Origin: Motilibacter rhizosphaerae
Lineage (GTDB): Bacteria > Actinomycetota > Actinomycetes > Motilibacterales > Motilibacteraceae
Assembly (NCBI RefSeq): GCF_004216915.1
Contig: NZ_SGXD01000001.1
Coordinates: 806,001-870,000, forward strand
Direction of reading: 5' to 3'
Length of the DNA: 64,000 nucleotides
Part shown: one piece after another, positions 40,942-49,423 of the stretch
Numbering within the stretch: the stretch's first letter is position 1
Layout: each line of letters starts with the position of its first letter
The notes under the pieces: generated by a model
Database searches by the model: none
Told to the model about the DNA's origin: nothing
The model's input: only the letters and a program-made list of their open reading frames with translations
Program-made: the position numbers and the translations under genes

Positions 40942-41987
40942 CGAGCTACGCCGCCGCCGGCGTCGACATCGAGGCGGGCGACCGCGCGGTCGAGCTGATG
41001 AAGGCCTCCGTGCGCCGCGCCACCCGGCCCGAGGTGGTCGGCGGCATCGGCGGGTTCGCCGGGCTCTTCGACGCCTCCGCGCTCGCCGGCTACCGCCGCC
41101 CCCTGCTCGCCACCTCCACCGACGGCGTGGGCACCAAGGTCGCGCTGGCCCAGGCGCTCGACGTCCACGACACGATCGGGCTCGACCTGGTCGCGATGGT
41201 CGTCGACGACCTCGTCGTCTGCGGCGCCGAGCCGCTGTTCATGACCGACTACATCGCCTGCGGCAAGGTCGTCCCCGAGCGGATCGCCGCGATCGTCAGC
41301 GGCATCGCGCAGGGCTGCACGCTCGCCGGCTGCGCGCTGCTCGGCGGCGAGACCGCCGAGCACCCGGGCCTGCTGCACCCCGACGAGTACGACGTGGCGG
41401 GCGCCGCGACCGGCGTCGTCGAGGCCGACGGGCTGCTCGGGGCCGAGCGGATCGTCGCCGGCGACGCCGTGCTCGCGATCGCCTCGAGCGGGCTGCACTC
41501 CAACGGCTACTCGCTGGTGCGCCACGTGCTGCTGGCGGAGTCCTCGGGGCTGACCCTGGACACGCACGTCGACGAGCTCGGCCGCACGCTCGGCGAGGAG
41601 CTGCTCGAGCCCACCCGGATCTACGCCCGGGACTGCCTGGAGCTCGCCCGCACGCGGGAGGTCCACGCGTACTCCCACATCACGGGCGGCGGGCTCGCCG
41701 CCAACGTCGCGCGCGTCGTGCCGGACGGCCTGCACGTGCGCATCGAGCGCAGCACCTGGACCCCGCCGCCGGTCTTCGGGCTGGTCGGCGCGGTCGGCCC
41801 GGTCGAGCGCGGCGAGCTCGAGCGCACGCTCAACATGGGCGTCGGGATGGTCGCCGTGCTGCCGCCGGGCGAGGTCGCCGCGGCCGTGGCGTTCCTCGCC
41901 GAGCGCGGGGTCGCGGCCTGGCAGGCCGGCGAGGTCGTCGAGCAGGCGGGCGACGGCACCGCGGAACTCGTCGGCGACCACGCCTGA
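40938..41987 (+). CDS. purM: Phosphoribosylformylglycinamidine cyclo-ligase (AIR synthetase)
   Basis: Fifth-step purine enzyme that closes the imidazole ring with ATP. Length 349 aa. Family marks: GFAGLFDASALAGYRRPLLATSTDGVGTKVALA, LDLVAMVVDDLVVCGAEPLFMTDYIACGK, ALLGGETAEHPGLL and YSHITGGGLAANVARVVP, with NMGVGM near the end. GTG at 40938 overlaps the purF stop, so the two are co-translated. A strong hairpin follows at 42035. Confidence 0.97.
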   Translation: MTSYAAAGVDIEAGDRAVELMKASVRRATRPEVVGGIGGFAGLFDASALAGYRRPLLATSTDGVGTKVALAQALDVHDTIGLDLVAMVVDDLVVCGAEPLFMTDYIACGKVVPERIAAIVSGIAQGCTLAGCALLGGETAEHPGLLHPDEYDVAGAATGVVEADGLLGAERIVAGDAVLAIASSGLHSNGYSLVRHVLLAESSGLTLDTHVDELGRTLGEELLEPTRIYARDCLELARTREVHAYSHITGGGLAANVARVVPDGLHVRIERSTWTPPPVFGLVGAVGPVERGELERTLNMGVGMVAVLPPGEVAAAVAFLAERGVAAWQAGEVVEQAGDGTAELVGDHA

Positions 41988-42034
41988 CGCTGGACCCGCC
42001 GGTCCCGCAGCGCCGCTCAGCCCCGGGAGACGCG

Positions 42035-42068
42035 CGGGCCTGCCGCACCTCGCGGTGCAGCAGGCCCG
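42035..42068. terminator. Bidirectional hairpin terminator between purM and DUF3073 gene
   Basis: CGGGCCTGC (42035-42043) pairs perfectly with GCAGGCCCG (42060-42068), with an inner GCACC/GGTGC stem. It lies in the 89 bp gap between two convergent gene ends, so it can serve both. Confidence 0.72.
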
Positions 42069-42076
42069 GCAGGAGA

Positions 42077-42274
42077 TCAGCGGGAGGGCGACCAGTCGTC
42101 GTCGTCCTCAGCGTCGTCGTCGGAGTCGTCAGCGCTCGGCAGGGTCGACGTGAGCGGGAAGCCACCGCCGTTCGCGAGCTCCCGCTGCAGCGCCTCGTAG
42201 TCGGTGTCGGGGCTCGAGTACTTCAGCTCCCGGGCGACCTTGGTCTGCTTGGCCTTGGCGCGGCCACGCCCCAT
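42077..42274 (-). CDS. DUF3073 family protein
   Basis: A 65 aa small acidic protein: basic start MGRGRAKAKQTKVARELKYSS, then YEALQRELANG, and a run of acidic residues (DDSDDDAEDDDDW). It matches the actinobacterial DUF3073 family, which commonly sits beside purM and bldC. Function unknown. The GAGGGGG stretch 7 bases before the ATG is the likely ribosome-binding site. Confidence 0.92.
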   Translation of the reverse strand: MGRGRAKAKQTKVARELKYSSPDTDYEALQRELANGGGFPLTSTLPSADDSDDDAEDDDDWSPSR

Positions 42275-42634
42275 GGCTCGACCCCCTCATGCGCTGACGG
42301 GGCGGCCCGACATGGAGCGGCCCCGTGAAAGTCCGGTGTCCTTCGTGGAGCCAACGGTACATGGCGCGCCCCCCCTCCGCCCACTCCCGGACCCCCGACC
42401 ACCCGCTCGGGGTCGCGCGCCGGTCGGCTCGGCGGCGCCGACGCGGTCCTGACCGCCGAGGGGCCCGCGGAGGGTACGGGACGGCCGTCCCGGGACCGAC
42501 CGGGACGGAGTAGTCACTTCCGCCACGGCACGAATAGTCCCGTCGGGCCATATCGGACATCAAGCCCACTGCGGCACCATCGACTCCAGCACGGCCGAAC
42601 GGACGGCCGCGCCTGGTTCGCGGGAGGTTCCACG
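42275..42634. other. Intergenic region upstream of DUF3073 and bldC
   Basis: About 360 bp without a gene between two divergent start codons. It carries promoters for both. TAGTCAC at 42511 and TAGTCC at 42535 are similar motifs 24 bp apart in the bldC-proximal half, in a slightly A/T-richer stretch that continues with CCATATCGG; they may belong to promoter or regulator sites. I see no RNA gene, riboswitch or strong hairpin here. Confidence 0.4.
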
Positions 42635-42841
42635 ATGGCTGCACGGACGAACGAGACCGAGACGCTGCTGACGCCGGCGGAGGTCGCCGAGATGTTCCGC
42701 GTGGACCCCAAGACCGTCACCCGCTGGGCCAAGGCCGGCAAGCTCACCTCGATCCGCACCCTCGGCGGCCACCGCCGCTACCGCGAGGCCGAGGTCCGCG
42801 CCCTCCTGACCGCGGTGCCCGCTCCCCGCGAGGCGGAGTAG
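42635..42841 (+). CDS. bldC: BldC, MerR-like developmental DNA-binding protein
   Basis: A 68 aa protein that is a single winged helix-turn-helix: LLTPAEVAEMFRVDPKTVTRWAKAGKLTSIRTLGGHRRYREAEVRALL. This is nearly the Streptomyces BldC sequence. BldC binds direct repeats as head-to-tail oligomers and delays entry into reproductive development; outside sporulating genera its role is less clear. ATG at 42635 follows GGAGG. Proximity to purF-purM is also as in Streptomyces. A strong terminator follows. Confidence 0.96.
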   Translation: MAARTNETETLLTPAEVAEMFRVDPKTVTRWAKAGKLTSIRTLGGHRRYREAEVRALLTAVPAPREAE

Positions 42842-42854
42842 CCCGCAGCTGCGC

Positions 42855-42896
42855 ACGTGCGCCGCGGCCGCCCGGGGGGACGGCCGCGGCGCACGT
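42855..42896 (+). terminator. Strong hairpin terminator after bldC
   Basis: A perfect 16 bp stem, ACGTGCGCCGCGGCCG (42855-42870) with its inverse at 42881-42896, encloses a 10 nt loop, 14 bp after the bldC stop. It may also serve the convergent hldE-like gene, which ends at 42949. Confidence 0.78.
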
Positions 42897-42948
42897 CTGC
42901 GTCCGTACCCGTCGACCCGGCGAGTCCAGCCGTGGATCCGGCGGCCCG

Positions 42949-44433
42949 TCAGCCGCTGCGGCGCACGCGCTCGAGCAGCGCGGTGGTGGAGCGGTCCTCC
43001 ACCCAGTCGACGATGCGCACCTCGCCACCGAGCTCGCGGACGAGCGGCGCCTCGCGCAGCATGTCCTCGGTGTAGTCCCCGCCCTTGACGTAGACGTCGG
43101 GCCGCACGGTCCGCAGCAGGTCCGTCGGGCTGTCGCCGTCGAAGACCACGACGTGGTCCACGGTGCTGAGGGCCTGGAGCACCGCCACGCGGTCCGCCAC
43201 CGGGTTGACCGGGCGGTCGGGCCCCTTGAGCCGGCGCACGCTCTCGTCGCCGTTGACACCCACGAGCAGGACGTCGCCGAGCCGGCGGGCGGCGTCGAGG
43301 TAGGCCACGTGGCCGGCGTGGAGCACGTCGAAGCAGCCGTTGGTCATGACGATGCGGGCCCCGCGGGCGCGGTAGTCCTCGACGAGCGCCGCGAGCCGCT
43401 CGCGGCCGAGGTGGAGCGGGGCGTGCCGCTCGAGCCGGGCGCGCAGCTCGGGCAGCCGGCACGCGGTGGTGCCGGGCCGGGCGACGACCACGGAGGCGGC
43501 GGTGCACCCGACCTGCGCGGCGTCGGGCAGCTCGGCCCCCGCGGCGAGCGCGACGACCATCGCCGCGGCGAAGGCGTCGCCGGCCCCCGCGCCGACCGGC
43601 GCCGCGACGGGCTCGGCCGGCACCTGCCAGGGCTCGGCGTCGGAGGGCAGCACGAGCGCGCCGTCCCGGTCCAGCGTGACGACCACCGTCGCCGCGCCGC
43701 TCAGCTCGCGCAGCAGGCCGCCGGAGCGCTCGAGGAAGCCCACCCGGTCGCGGGCGAAGGCCTCCGCGTCCGCCGGGCCGAGCACGAGCTCGACCTCCTC
43801 GGAGTCCGGGGTGACGACGTCGGGGCGCAGGTCGTGCCAGGTGCGGATGTCGTGCGCGTCGACCACGAGCAGCGCGCCTGCCGCGCGGGCGGCCCGCTCG
43901 ACCGCGGCGCGGGTCGCCGGGGTCCACAGCCCGCAGGCGTAGTCGGCGGCGAGCACGACCTCGGCTCCGTCGACGGCCGCCTCGACGGCCGCGACGAGGC
44001 GGGCCTCGTCGTCCCCCGTCACCGCGTCGCAGTCGCCGCTGTCGAAGCGCGCCATCAGCTGGCCACGGGCGGTGAGCCGGCGCTTGGTGACGGTGCGGCG
44101 CACCGGCACCGTGACGACCAGCGCGTCGTCGACGCCCTGCGCGCGGAGCAGCGCGCGGGCCTGGCCGCCCTCCTCGTCGTCACCGACGAGCGAGACGAAG
44201 CGCACCTCGGCGCCCAGCGCGGCGACGCCCCGGGCGGCGTTGGCGCCCGCGCCGGGGGCGTACGCCTCCTCCTCCACGCGCACCACGGGCACGACGCCCT
44301 CGCGCGCCAGGCCGCGGGCCGGCCCGCTCAGCCACACGTCGAGGCAGCACTCCCCGACGACGGCGACGCGACGGCCGGCGAAGCGGGCGAGCAGCTCCTG
44401 CCAGGGGGACGCGGGCTCGGGCGGGAGGCTCAC
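42949..44433 (-). CDS. hldE: Bifunctional heptose kinase/adenylyltransferase (HldE-like)
   Basis: A 494 aa two-domain protein that would phosphorylate heptose 7-phosphate at C1 and then transfer AMP to give ADP-heptose. The N-terminal PfkB-type kinase has an anion-hole GAGAGDAF at residues 281-288. The C-terminal nucleotidyltransferase has NGCFDVLHAGHVAYLD with the HxGH motif at 372-375 and ends WVEDRSTTALLERV, as in E. coli HldE. GTG at 44433 overlaps the upstream GT9 gene by 4 nt. No gmhA, gmhB or hldD is visible in the window. Confidence 0.92.
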   Translation of the reverse strand: MSLPPEPASPWQELLARFAGRRVAVVGECCLDVWLSGPARGLAREGVVPVVRVEEEAYAPGAGANAARGVAALGAEVRFVSLVGDDEEGGQARALLRAQGVDDALVVTVPVRRTVTKRRLTARGQLMARFDSGDCDAVTGDDEARLVAAVEAAVDGAEVVLAADYACGLWTPATRAAVERAARAAGALLVVDAHDIRTWHDLRPDVVTPDSEEVELVLGPADAEAFARDRVGFLERSGGLLRELSGAATVVVTLDRDGALVLPSDAEPWQVPAEPVAAPVGAGAGDAFAAAMVVALAAGAELPDAAQVGCTAASVVVARPGTTACRLPELRARLERHAPLHLGRERLAALVEDYRARGARIVMTNGCFDVLHAGHVAYLDAARRLGDVLLVGVNGDESVRRLKGPDRPVNPVADRVAVLQALSTVDHVVVFDGDSPTDLLRTVRPDVYVKGGDYTEDMLREAPLVRELGGEVRIVDWVEDRSTTALLERVRRSG

Positions 44434-45584
44434 GCCGCGCTCCTCTCGGTCAGGGCCAGCGCCGCGGCCGCGACGGCGCGCGGGTCGAGGTCGAGGCAGG
44501 GGGGTGCGCCATCGGGGGTCTGCCCCGTGAACGGGCAGGTGAACGCTCGGCAGGGCGAGCACGCGGTCGGCACCCGGAGGACGGCGGCGCGCGTGCTCCG
44601 GGGAGCGTACTGGCCCTCCTCCTCGGTGCCGGCGAACAGCGCGACGAGCGGGACGCGCACGGCGTCGGCGAGGTGCATGCCGCCGGAGTTGTTGGTCACC
44701 GCGAGCGCGGCGCCCTCGAGCAGCGCGGCGAGCCCGTCGAGCCCGAGCGCCCCGACCAGCGCGGTCCCGCCCGCCGGGGTCGCCGCCTCGACGAGCGCGC
44801 GCTCCTTCGGCGTCCCGGCCACCACGACGTGCAGCCCCTCGGCGGTGAGCAGCCCCCCCAGCTCGCGGAACCGCGCGGCCGGCCAGCGGCGCGAGGAGCA
44901 GGAGGCGCCCGGCAGCACCACGGCGTACGGGCCGGTGGCGCCGAGCGCCGCGGCCGCCTGCTCCCGTGCCGCCTCGCTGACGACGACGCGCAGGTCGGTG
45001 CCGTCGGGCTCGGGGAGCCCGAGCCGGGAGAGCAGGTGCACCGCGCGGTCGACCTGGTGCAGGCCGTCCTCGGGCGCCGGCACCCACGTGGAGAGCAGTG
45101 CGCCGCCGAACTCCTTGGACATGCCGAGCCGGACCGGGATGCCGGCCAGGAGCGCGACGTAGGCCGGCGGCCAGGGCGACTGCGAGAAGCTCGTGAACAG
45201 CACCGCGGCGTCGTACGCGCCGGCGCGCACCCGCTCGACGAGCTCGAGCTCCGCCGCCGGGTCGGGCGCGGGAGCGACGCCGGCGTGCTGCCAGGTCGGG
45301 CTCGCGACGAGGACGTCGTCGACCTCGGCCAGCAGGTCGGCCGCGGGCGCGCCGGCGGGCGAGGTCAGCAGCGTCACGTGCGCCTCGGGGCAGGCGGCGC
45401 GCAGCTGGCGCAGCGCCGGGCCGAGCATGACGACGTCACCGGCGTTGTCCGGGCGCACGACGAGGACGCGGTGCAGGGCGGCCCAGTCGACGGGCAGCCC
45501 GGCCAGCGCTCCGGGGTGCTCACCCAGGGCGCGGTCGGGGAGGGGCGTCACTCCTGCGGGCGTACCCTGCTCGTCAAGATCCAC
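44430..45584 (-). CDS. Glycosyltransferase family 9 (heptosyltransferase-like)
   Basis: A 384 aa GT-B enzyme of the heptosyltransferase family. It has RVLVVRPDNAGDVVMLGPALRQL at the start, VLPGASCSSRRWPAARFRELGGLL, NNSGGMHLADAVRVPLVALFAG, and a cysteine-rich end ACSPCRAFTCPF. It probably uses ADP-heptose made by the coupled HldE-like protein. GTG at 45584 is preferred since GAGGAT lies seven bases upstream; GTG at 45551 is an alternative. It is divergent, across about 54 bp, from a GT4 gene of the same cluster. Confidence 0.88.
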   Translation of the reverse strand: MDLDEQGTPAGVTPLPDRALGEHPGALAGLPVDWAALHRVLVVRPDNAGDVVMLGPALRQLRAACPEAHVTLLTSPAGAPAADLLAEVDDVLVASPTWQHAGVAPAPDPAAELELVERVRAGAYDAAVLFTSFSQSPWPPAYVALLAGIPVRLGMSKEFGGALLSTWVPAPEDGLHQVDRAVHLLSRLGLPEPDGTDLRVVVSEAAREQAAAALGATGPYAVVLPGASCSSRRWPAARFRELGGLLTAEGLHVVVAGTPKERALVEAATPAGGTALVGALGLDGLAALLEGAALAVTNNSGGMHLADAVRVPLVALFAGTEEEGQYAPRSTRAAVLRVPTACSPCRAFTCPFTGQTPDGAPPCLDLDPRAVAAAALALTERSAA

Positions 45585-45638
45585 CCCTCCATCCTCTCGT
45601 GGCGGTTCGCCCGGGACCCCCCGGGAAGGACGCGGCCC

Positions 45639-46799
45639 GTGCGCACCGCCCTGCTGACCGGCCGGTTCGCGCCGCGCCACGACGGGGTCGCGGACTACGT
45701 CGCCCGCCTGCGGGATGCGCTCGCGGAGCAGGGCGCCGAGCCGCTGGTGGTCTCGGCGCGCGGGTCGGAGGGCGCGGACGCCGAGGTGTGCGACCGCTTC
45801 GACCTGCGCGGCGTGCGCGAGGCGGCGCGGGCGCTGGACCGGCTGGCCCCCGACGTCGTCCACGTGCAGTTCGCGCCGTCGGCGTACTCCTTCTCCCCGT
45901 GGGTCGGCCTGCTCCCGGCGCTCGTCTCCCGCCCCGTCGTCACCACGCTGCACGAGTACGGCTGGTGGACGGGACTCCCGCGCGTGCCCGCGCCGGTGTG
46001 GGGCGCCCTCGAGCCGCGCGTCGACCGGGAGACGCTGCTGCTCGGCCCGCGCAGCGCCGAGCTCCTCGCGACCAATGCGGGGCACGCGGCGCAGGTCCGG
46101 GAGCGGCTCGGCCGCACGCCTCGGCTGGTCCCGATCGGCCCCAACGTCCGCGCCTCCGCGCTCTCCCGGGACGAGGCGCGCGCGGCGGTCACGGCCCGTT
46201 GGGGTGTGCCTCCAGCGGCGGACCTCCTGGTGTTCTTCGGGTTCGTCCACCCCGTCAAGGGCGTGCGCTACCTGCTCGAAGGGCTCGCGACGGTCCGCGC
46301 CGAGCTCGGCCGCGACGTCCGGCTCGTCGTGGCCGGCGGCTTCGAGTCGCTCGCCCTGCCGGGCCAGGAGGCGACCGACTTCCGCGCCGAGCTCGTGGCG
46401 CACGCAGCGTCCTGCGGCGTGACCGGCGCCGTGGTCTTCACCGACCACGTGCCCGAGGACGAGGTCGCGACGCTGCTGCGGGCGAGCGACGCGGTCGTGC
46501 TGCCGCTGACCGCGGGCGTCACCTCCAAGAGCGGGGCGCTGCTCGCCGCGCTCGACTCCGGCTGCTGCACCGTCGCGACCCTCCCGGACAGCAGCACCGA
46601 CGGCGTCGCCGAGGTCGTCGCCCCCATCGCCGCCCGCCGTGACGGTGCGGCCGTCGCCGACGCGCTGAGCCGGGTGCTGCTCGACGAGGACCTGCGCGCG
46701 GACCTGCGCTGCCGTGCGCTCGCCCGCGCGGCGGAGCACTCGTGGGCGTCCATCGCCGAGCGCCACCTGGAGGCCTACCGCGCGGTGCTCGGCCCGTGA
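45639..46799 (+). CDS. Glycosyltransferase family 4
   Basis: A 386 aa retaining GT-B glycosyltransferase. The N-terminal fold begins RTALLTGRFAPRHDGVADYVARL, and the C-terminal nucleotide-sugar domain has LVFFGFVHPVKGVRYLLEGLA, VVFTDHVPEDEVATLLRASDAVVLPLTAGVTSKSGALLAAL with the GT4 E/K-type loop region. Acceptor and donor unknown; context suggests a heptose-containing glycan. GTG at 45639. Overlaps the following GT9 gene by 4 nt. Confidence 0.9.
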   Translation: MRTALLTGRFAPRHDGVADYVARLRDALAEQGAEPLVVSARGSEGADAEVCDRFDLRGVREAARALDRLAPDVVHVQFAPSAYSFSPWVGLLPALVSRPVVTTLHEYGWWTGLPRVPAPVWGALEPRVDRETLLLGPRSAELLATNAGHAAQVRERLGRTPRLVPIGPNVRASALSRDEARAAVTARWGVPPAADLLVFFGFVHPVKGVRYLLEGLATVRAELGRDVRLVVAGGFESLALPGQEATDFRAELVAHAASCGVTGAVVFTDHVPEDEVATLLRASDAVVLPLTAGVTSKSGALLAALDSGCCTVATLPDSSTDGVAEVVAPIAARRDGAAVADALSRVLLDEDLRADLRCRALARAAEHSWASIAERHLEAYRAVLGP

Positions 46800-47764
46800 C
46801 CGAGGTCCTCGTCGTCGAGCTGCTCGGCGGGCTCGGCGACGTGCTGCTCGCGCTGCCCTCGGTGGTCGCGCTGTCGCGTACGCACGGGAGCCCGGTCGAC
46901 GTCGTCACCTTCACGCCGGGTGACGCGCTGCTGCGCCACGACCCCACGGTGGGCTCCGTCTTCGCGACCAGCGACCACAGCGAGGGTGCGCCGCGCCGGT
47001 TCCTCGAGGAGGTGCTCGCGCGCAAGCGCTATGACGTGATCGTCAGCACCACGGCGTACGACGGGATCGGGGAGCTGTGCGCCGCCTCGGCGCCCGTGAG
47101 CGCGACGAGCCTGTGGCGCGGGGCGCCCGACGGGCACCTGGTCGACCGCCGGTTCCTCGCGCTGCTGGCCGACGACGGCGTCATCGCCCCGGCGTACGCC
47201 GACGAGCCGCTGCGCCTCGTGCTCACGCCCGACGAGGCCGCGGCGGGGGAGGCCGCGCTAGGGGACGTCCGCCGTCCGGCGGTCCTCGTCCCCGGCTCGG
47301 GCATGCCGGTGAAGGAGTGGGGCGGCGCGCGCTTCGCCGCGCTCGCAGCGGGTCTCGCGGGCGCGGGCTACGACGTGCTGACCGCCGGGCTGGAGGTCCC
47401 CGCGGAGCTCGCCGGTCTGCCGCGGCTGCCCCCGGGGGACCTGCGCCACCTCGCCGCCGTGCTGGCGGCGGTGGGGACGCGCGGCGGCGTCGTCGTCGGC
47501 GGGGACACCGGGCCGGTCCGGATCGCCGCCGCCGTCGGCTGCCGCGTCGTCGGGCTGTTCGGTCCGACGTCCGCCGGCCGCTACGGCTTCTCCGCCGCCA
47601 CCGCGAGCAACCTGCAGGGGTGGCCCGGCTGCCCGGTGCGGCTGCCGTCGGCCATCACCGAGCAGGAGTGCTGGTGGACCGGCCGCTGCCCGTACGCGCC
47701 GGAGCCCGCCTGCCTCGCCGACCTCGCCGTCGAGCGGGTGCTCGCCGCCGCGGTGGGGGACTGA
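46796..47764 (+). CDS. Glycosyltransferase family 9 (second heptosyltransferase-like)
   Basis: A 322 aa GT9 enzyme: LVVELLGGLGDVLLALPSVVALSR, LVPGSGMPVKEWGGARFAALA, GGDTGPVRIAAAVGCRVVGLFGPTSAGRYG. It ends with the cysteine-containing CPYAPEPACLADL seen in the family. GTG at 46796 overlaps the GT4 stop. Together with the divergent GT9 and HldE-like genes it indicates synthesis of a heptose-bearing surface polymer or glycolipid. Confidence 0.88.
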   Translation: MTEVLVVELLGGLGDVLLALPSVVALSRTHGSPVDVVTFTPGDALLRHDPTVGSVFATSDHSEGAPRRFLEEVLARKRYDVIVSTTAYDGIGELCAASAPVSATSLWRGAPDGHLVDRRFLALLADDGVIAPAYADEPLRLVLTPDEAAAGEAALGDVRRPAVLVPGSGMPVKEWGGARFAALAAGLAGAGYDVLTAGLEVPAELAGLPRLPPGDLRHLAAVLAAVGTRGGVVVGGDTGPVRIAAAVGCRVVGLFGPTSAGRYGFSAATASNLQGWPGCPVRLPSAITEQECWWTGRCPYAPEPACLADLAVERVLAAAVGD

Positions 47765-47777
47765 CGTCCTCGGTGCG

Positions 47778-48110
47778 TCAGCCCTGGCGGACCGACACGC
47801 CGCCGAGCGCGCCGTAGCAGCGCAGCCGCACGAGCGGGCCGTCGCCCGAGGGAGCGCTCTGCTTGGTGATGAGCGGCAGCGCGAACCCCTCGACCTCGAC
47901 CCGCACCCCCGCCGGCACGCGCACGGACATGCCGCCCACGAGCGAGATCTTCGTGATGGTGCTGACGGGCGGCAGCGTGGCGGAGGTGAGGTCGAGGCTG
48001 ACGCCGCCGACCGCTGTCACGACCAGCGTGTCCTCGGCCAGCTCGAAGGCGCCGGACTTGCTGTAGCCGCCCAGGAGGGCGAAGTGCCGTGCGGAGGAGT
48101 TCGAGGCCAT
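47778..48110 (-). CDS. LiaF-like C-terminal domain protein (cell-wall-stress type)
   Basis: A 110 aa small soluble beta-rich protein. The sequence HFALLGGYSKSGAFELAEDTLVVTAVGGVSLDLTSATLPPVSTITKISLVGGMSVRVPAGVRVEVEGFAL has the alternating VGGxxxDL pattern of the LiaF C-terminal domain. It lacks the DUF1707 and membrane parts. The ATG at 48110 lies six bases after TACGGT. Role by analogy: sensing or buffering envelope stress; not demonstrable from sequence. Confidence 0.72.
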   Translation of the reverse strand: MASNSSARHFALLGGYSKSGAFELAEDTLVVTAVGGVSLDLTSATLPPVSTITKISLVGGMSVRVPAGVRVEVEGFALPLITKQSAPSGDGPLVRLRCYGALGGVSVRQG

Positions 48111-48116
48111 GGCCGC

Positions 48117-48122
48117 ACCGTA
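48117..48122 (-). promoter_or_regulatory. Leaderless-type -10 box of LiaF-like gene
   Basis: TACGGT on the minus strand ends six bases before the ATG at 48110. Inference from spacing. Confidence 0.45.
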
Positions 48123-48165
48123 GGGGGTGCGTACCGGCGCGCACAACGGGCCACGCGCAGACGGC

Positions 48166-48199
48166 GCAGGCCCCGGTCCGCCGACGGACCGGGGCCTGC
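48166..48199 (-). terminator. Perfect hairpin terminator after the sugar ABC operon
   Basis: A perfect 15 bp stem starting GCAGGCCCCGGTCCG encloses a CCGA loop, 16 bp beyond the permease stop. It separates this operon from the LiaF-like gene downstream. Confidence 0.8.
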
Positions 48200-48214
48200 G
48201 GTGAGCAGCCGCCG

Positions 48215-49423
48215 TCAGGTGCCGGACTTCCGCCGGTTGTAGATGTCGAAGCCGACGGCGGCGAGCAGCACGAGGCCCTTGACGATCTGCTGGATGTCGG
48301 TGCCGATGCTCACCAGCGACATGCCGTTGTTGAGGACGCCGAGCACGAGGCCGCCGATCACGGCGCCGAGGACGGTGCCGACGCCGCCGCTGGACGACGC
48401 GCCGCCGACGAAGGCCGCGGCGATGGCCTCGAGCTCCATGTTGACGCCGGCCTGCGGCGTGCCGGCGTTGAGCCGGGCGGCGAAGACGATGCCGGCGAAG
48501 GCGGCGAGCAGCCCCATGTTGACGAAGACCAGGAAGGTCACCCGCTGGTTCTTGACCCCGCTGAGCTTCGCGGCGGAGGCGTTGCCGCCGATCGCGTAGA
48601 CGTGGCGGCCGATCACGCTGACCCGCATGACGAACGCGTAGACGACGAGCATCGCGATCGTGATGAGCCCGATGATGGGGATGCCCTTGTAGCTCGCGAG
48701 GATGAACGCGAAGGTGAGGATGGCGGCCGAGATCAGCAGCGTCTTCGCGGCGAACATCCACAGCGGCGTCGTGCCGAAGCCGTAGCGGACCTGCGCGCGG
48801 CGCTGGCGCAGCTCCAGCCCGACGACGGCGACGACCGCGAGCACGGCGAGGATGATCGTGGGCCAGTGGTAGACCTGGTTCTTGCCGAGGTCGGGCAGGA
48901 AGCCCTTGCTGATGTCCTGGAAGCCCTGCGGGAAGCCGGCGATCGTGCTGCCGTCGAGGAGCTTCTGCGTCGCGCCGCGGAAGACCAGCATGCCGGCGAG
49001 GGTGACGATGAACGACGGGATCCCGACGTACGCCACCCAGAACCCCTGCCAGGCACCGATGAGAGCGCCCAGTGCGCAGCAGAACACGACCGTGAGCTGC
49101 CAGGGCCAGTGGTGCGAGATGGTGAGGTCGGCGGCCAGCGCGCCGATGAAGCCGGCGATGGAGCCGACCGAGAGGTCGATGTGCCCGGCGATGATGACGA
49201 CCACCATGCCGATGGCCAGGATGAGGATGTAGCCGTTCTGCGCCAGCAGGTTCGTGACGTTCTGCGGGTTGAGCAGGATGCCCGACCAGACCTGGAAGAT
49301 CACGACGATGATGGCGAGCGCGGCGACCATGCCGTACTGCCGCACGTTGCCGCGCAGGGCCTCCGCGAGACCGCCGCCGGCCGTCGTCGTGTCGGAGGGG
49401 CGCACTGCCTCTTGGATCGCCAT
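48215..49423 (-). CDS. mmsB: Multiple-monosaccharide ABC transporter permease (MmsB/GguB type)
   Basis: A 402 aa membrane subunit of a CUT2-family sugar importer with about ten helices. GMVVVIIAGHIDLSVGSIAGFIGALAAD is the typical CUT2 segment, and the AVFVGGASSSGG-type motif occurs as AAFVGGASSSGGVGTVLGAVIGGLVLGVLNNGMSL. Its start abuts the ATPase stop without a gap. With the ChvE-like binding protein it should import arabinose or related sugars for the adjacent ara genes. Followed by a strong terminator. Confidence 0.93.
   Translation of the reverse strand: MAIQEAVRPSDTTTAGGGLAEALRGNVRQYGMVAALAIIVVIFQVWSGILLNPQNVTNLLAQNGYILILAIGMVVVIIAGHIDLSVGSIAGFIGALAADLTISHHWPWQLTVVFCCALGALIGAWQGFWVAYVGIPSFIVTLAGMLVFRGATQKLLDGSTIAGFPQGFQDISKGFLPDLGKNQVYHWPTIILAVLAVVAVVGLELRQRRAQVRYGFGTTPLWMFAAKTLLISAAILTFAFILASYKGIPIIGLITIAMLVVYAFVMRVSVIGRHVYAIGGNASAAKLSGVKNQRVTFLVFVNMGLLAAFAGIVFAARLNAGTPQAGVNMELEAIAAAFVGGASSSGGVGTVLGAVIGGLVLGVLNNGMSLVSIGTDIQQIVKGLVLLAAVGFDIYNRRKSGT

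Noticed and set aside
42275-42634. Possible RNA gene or riboswitch upstream of bldC
   Set aside because: No tRNA-like cloverleaf, no conserved riboswitch core and no strong terminator hairpin could be seen.
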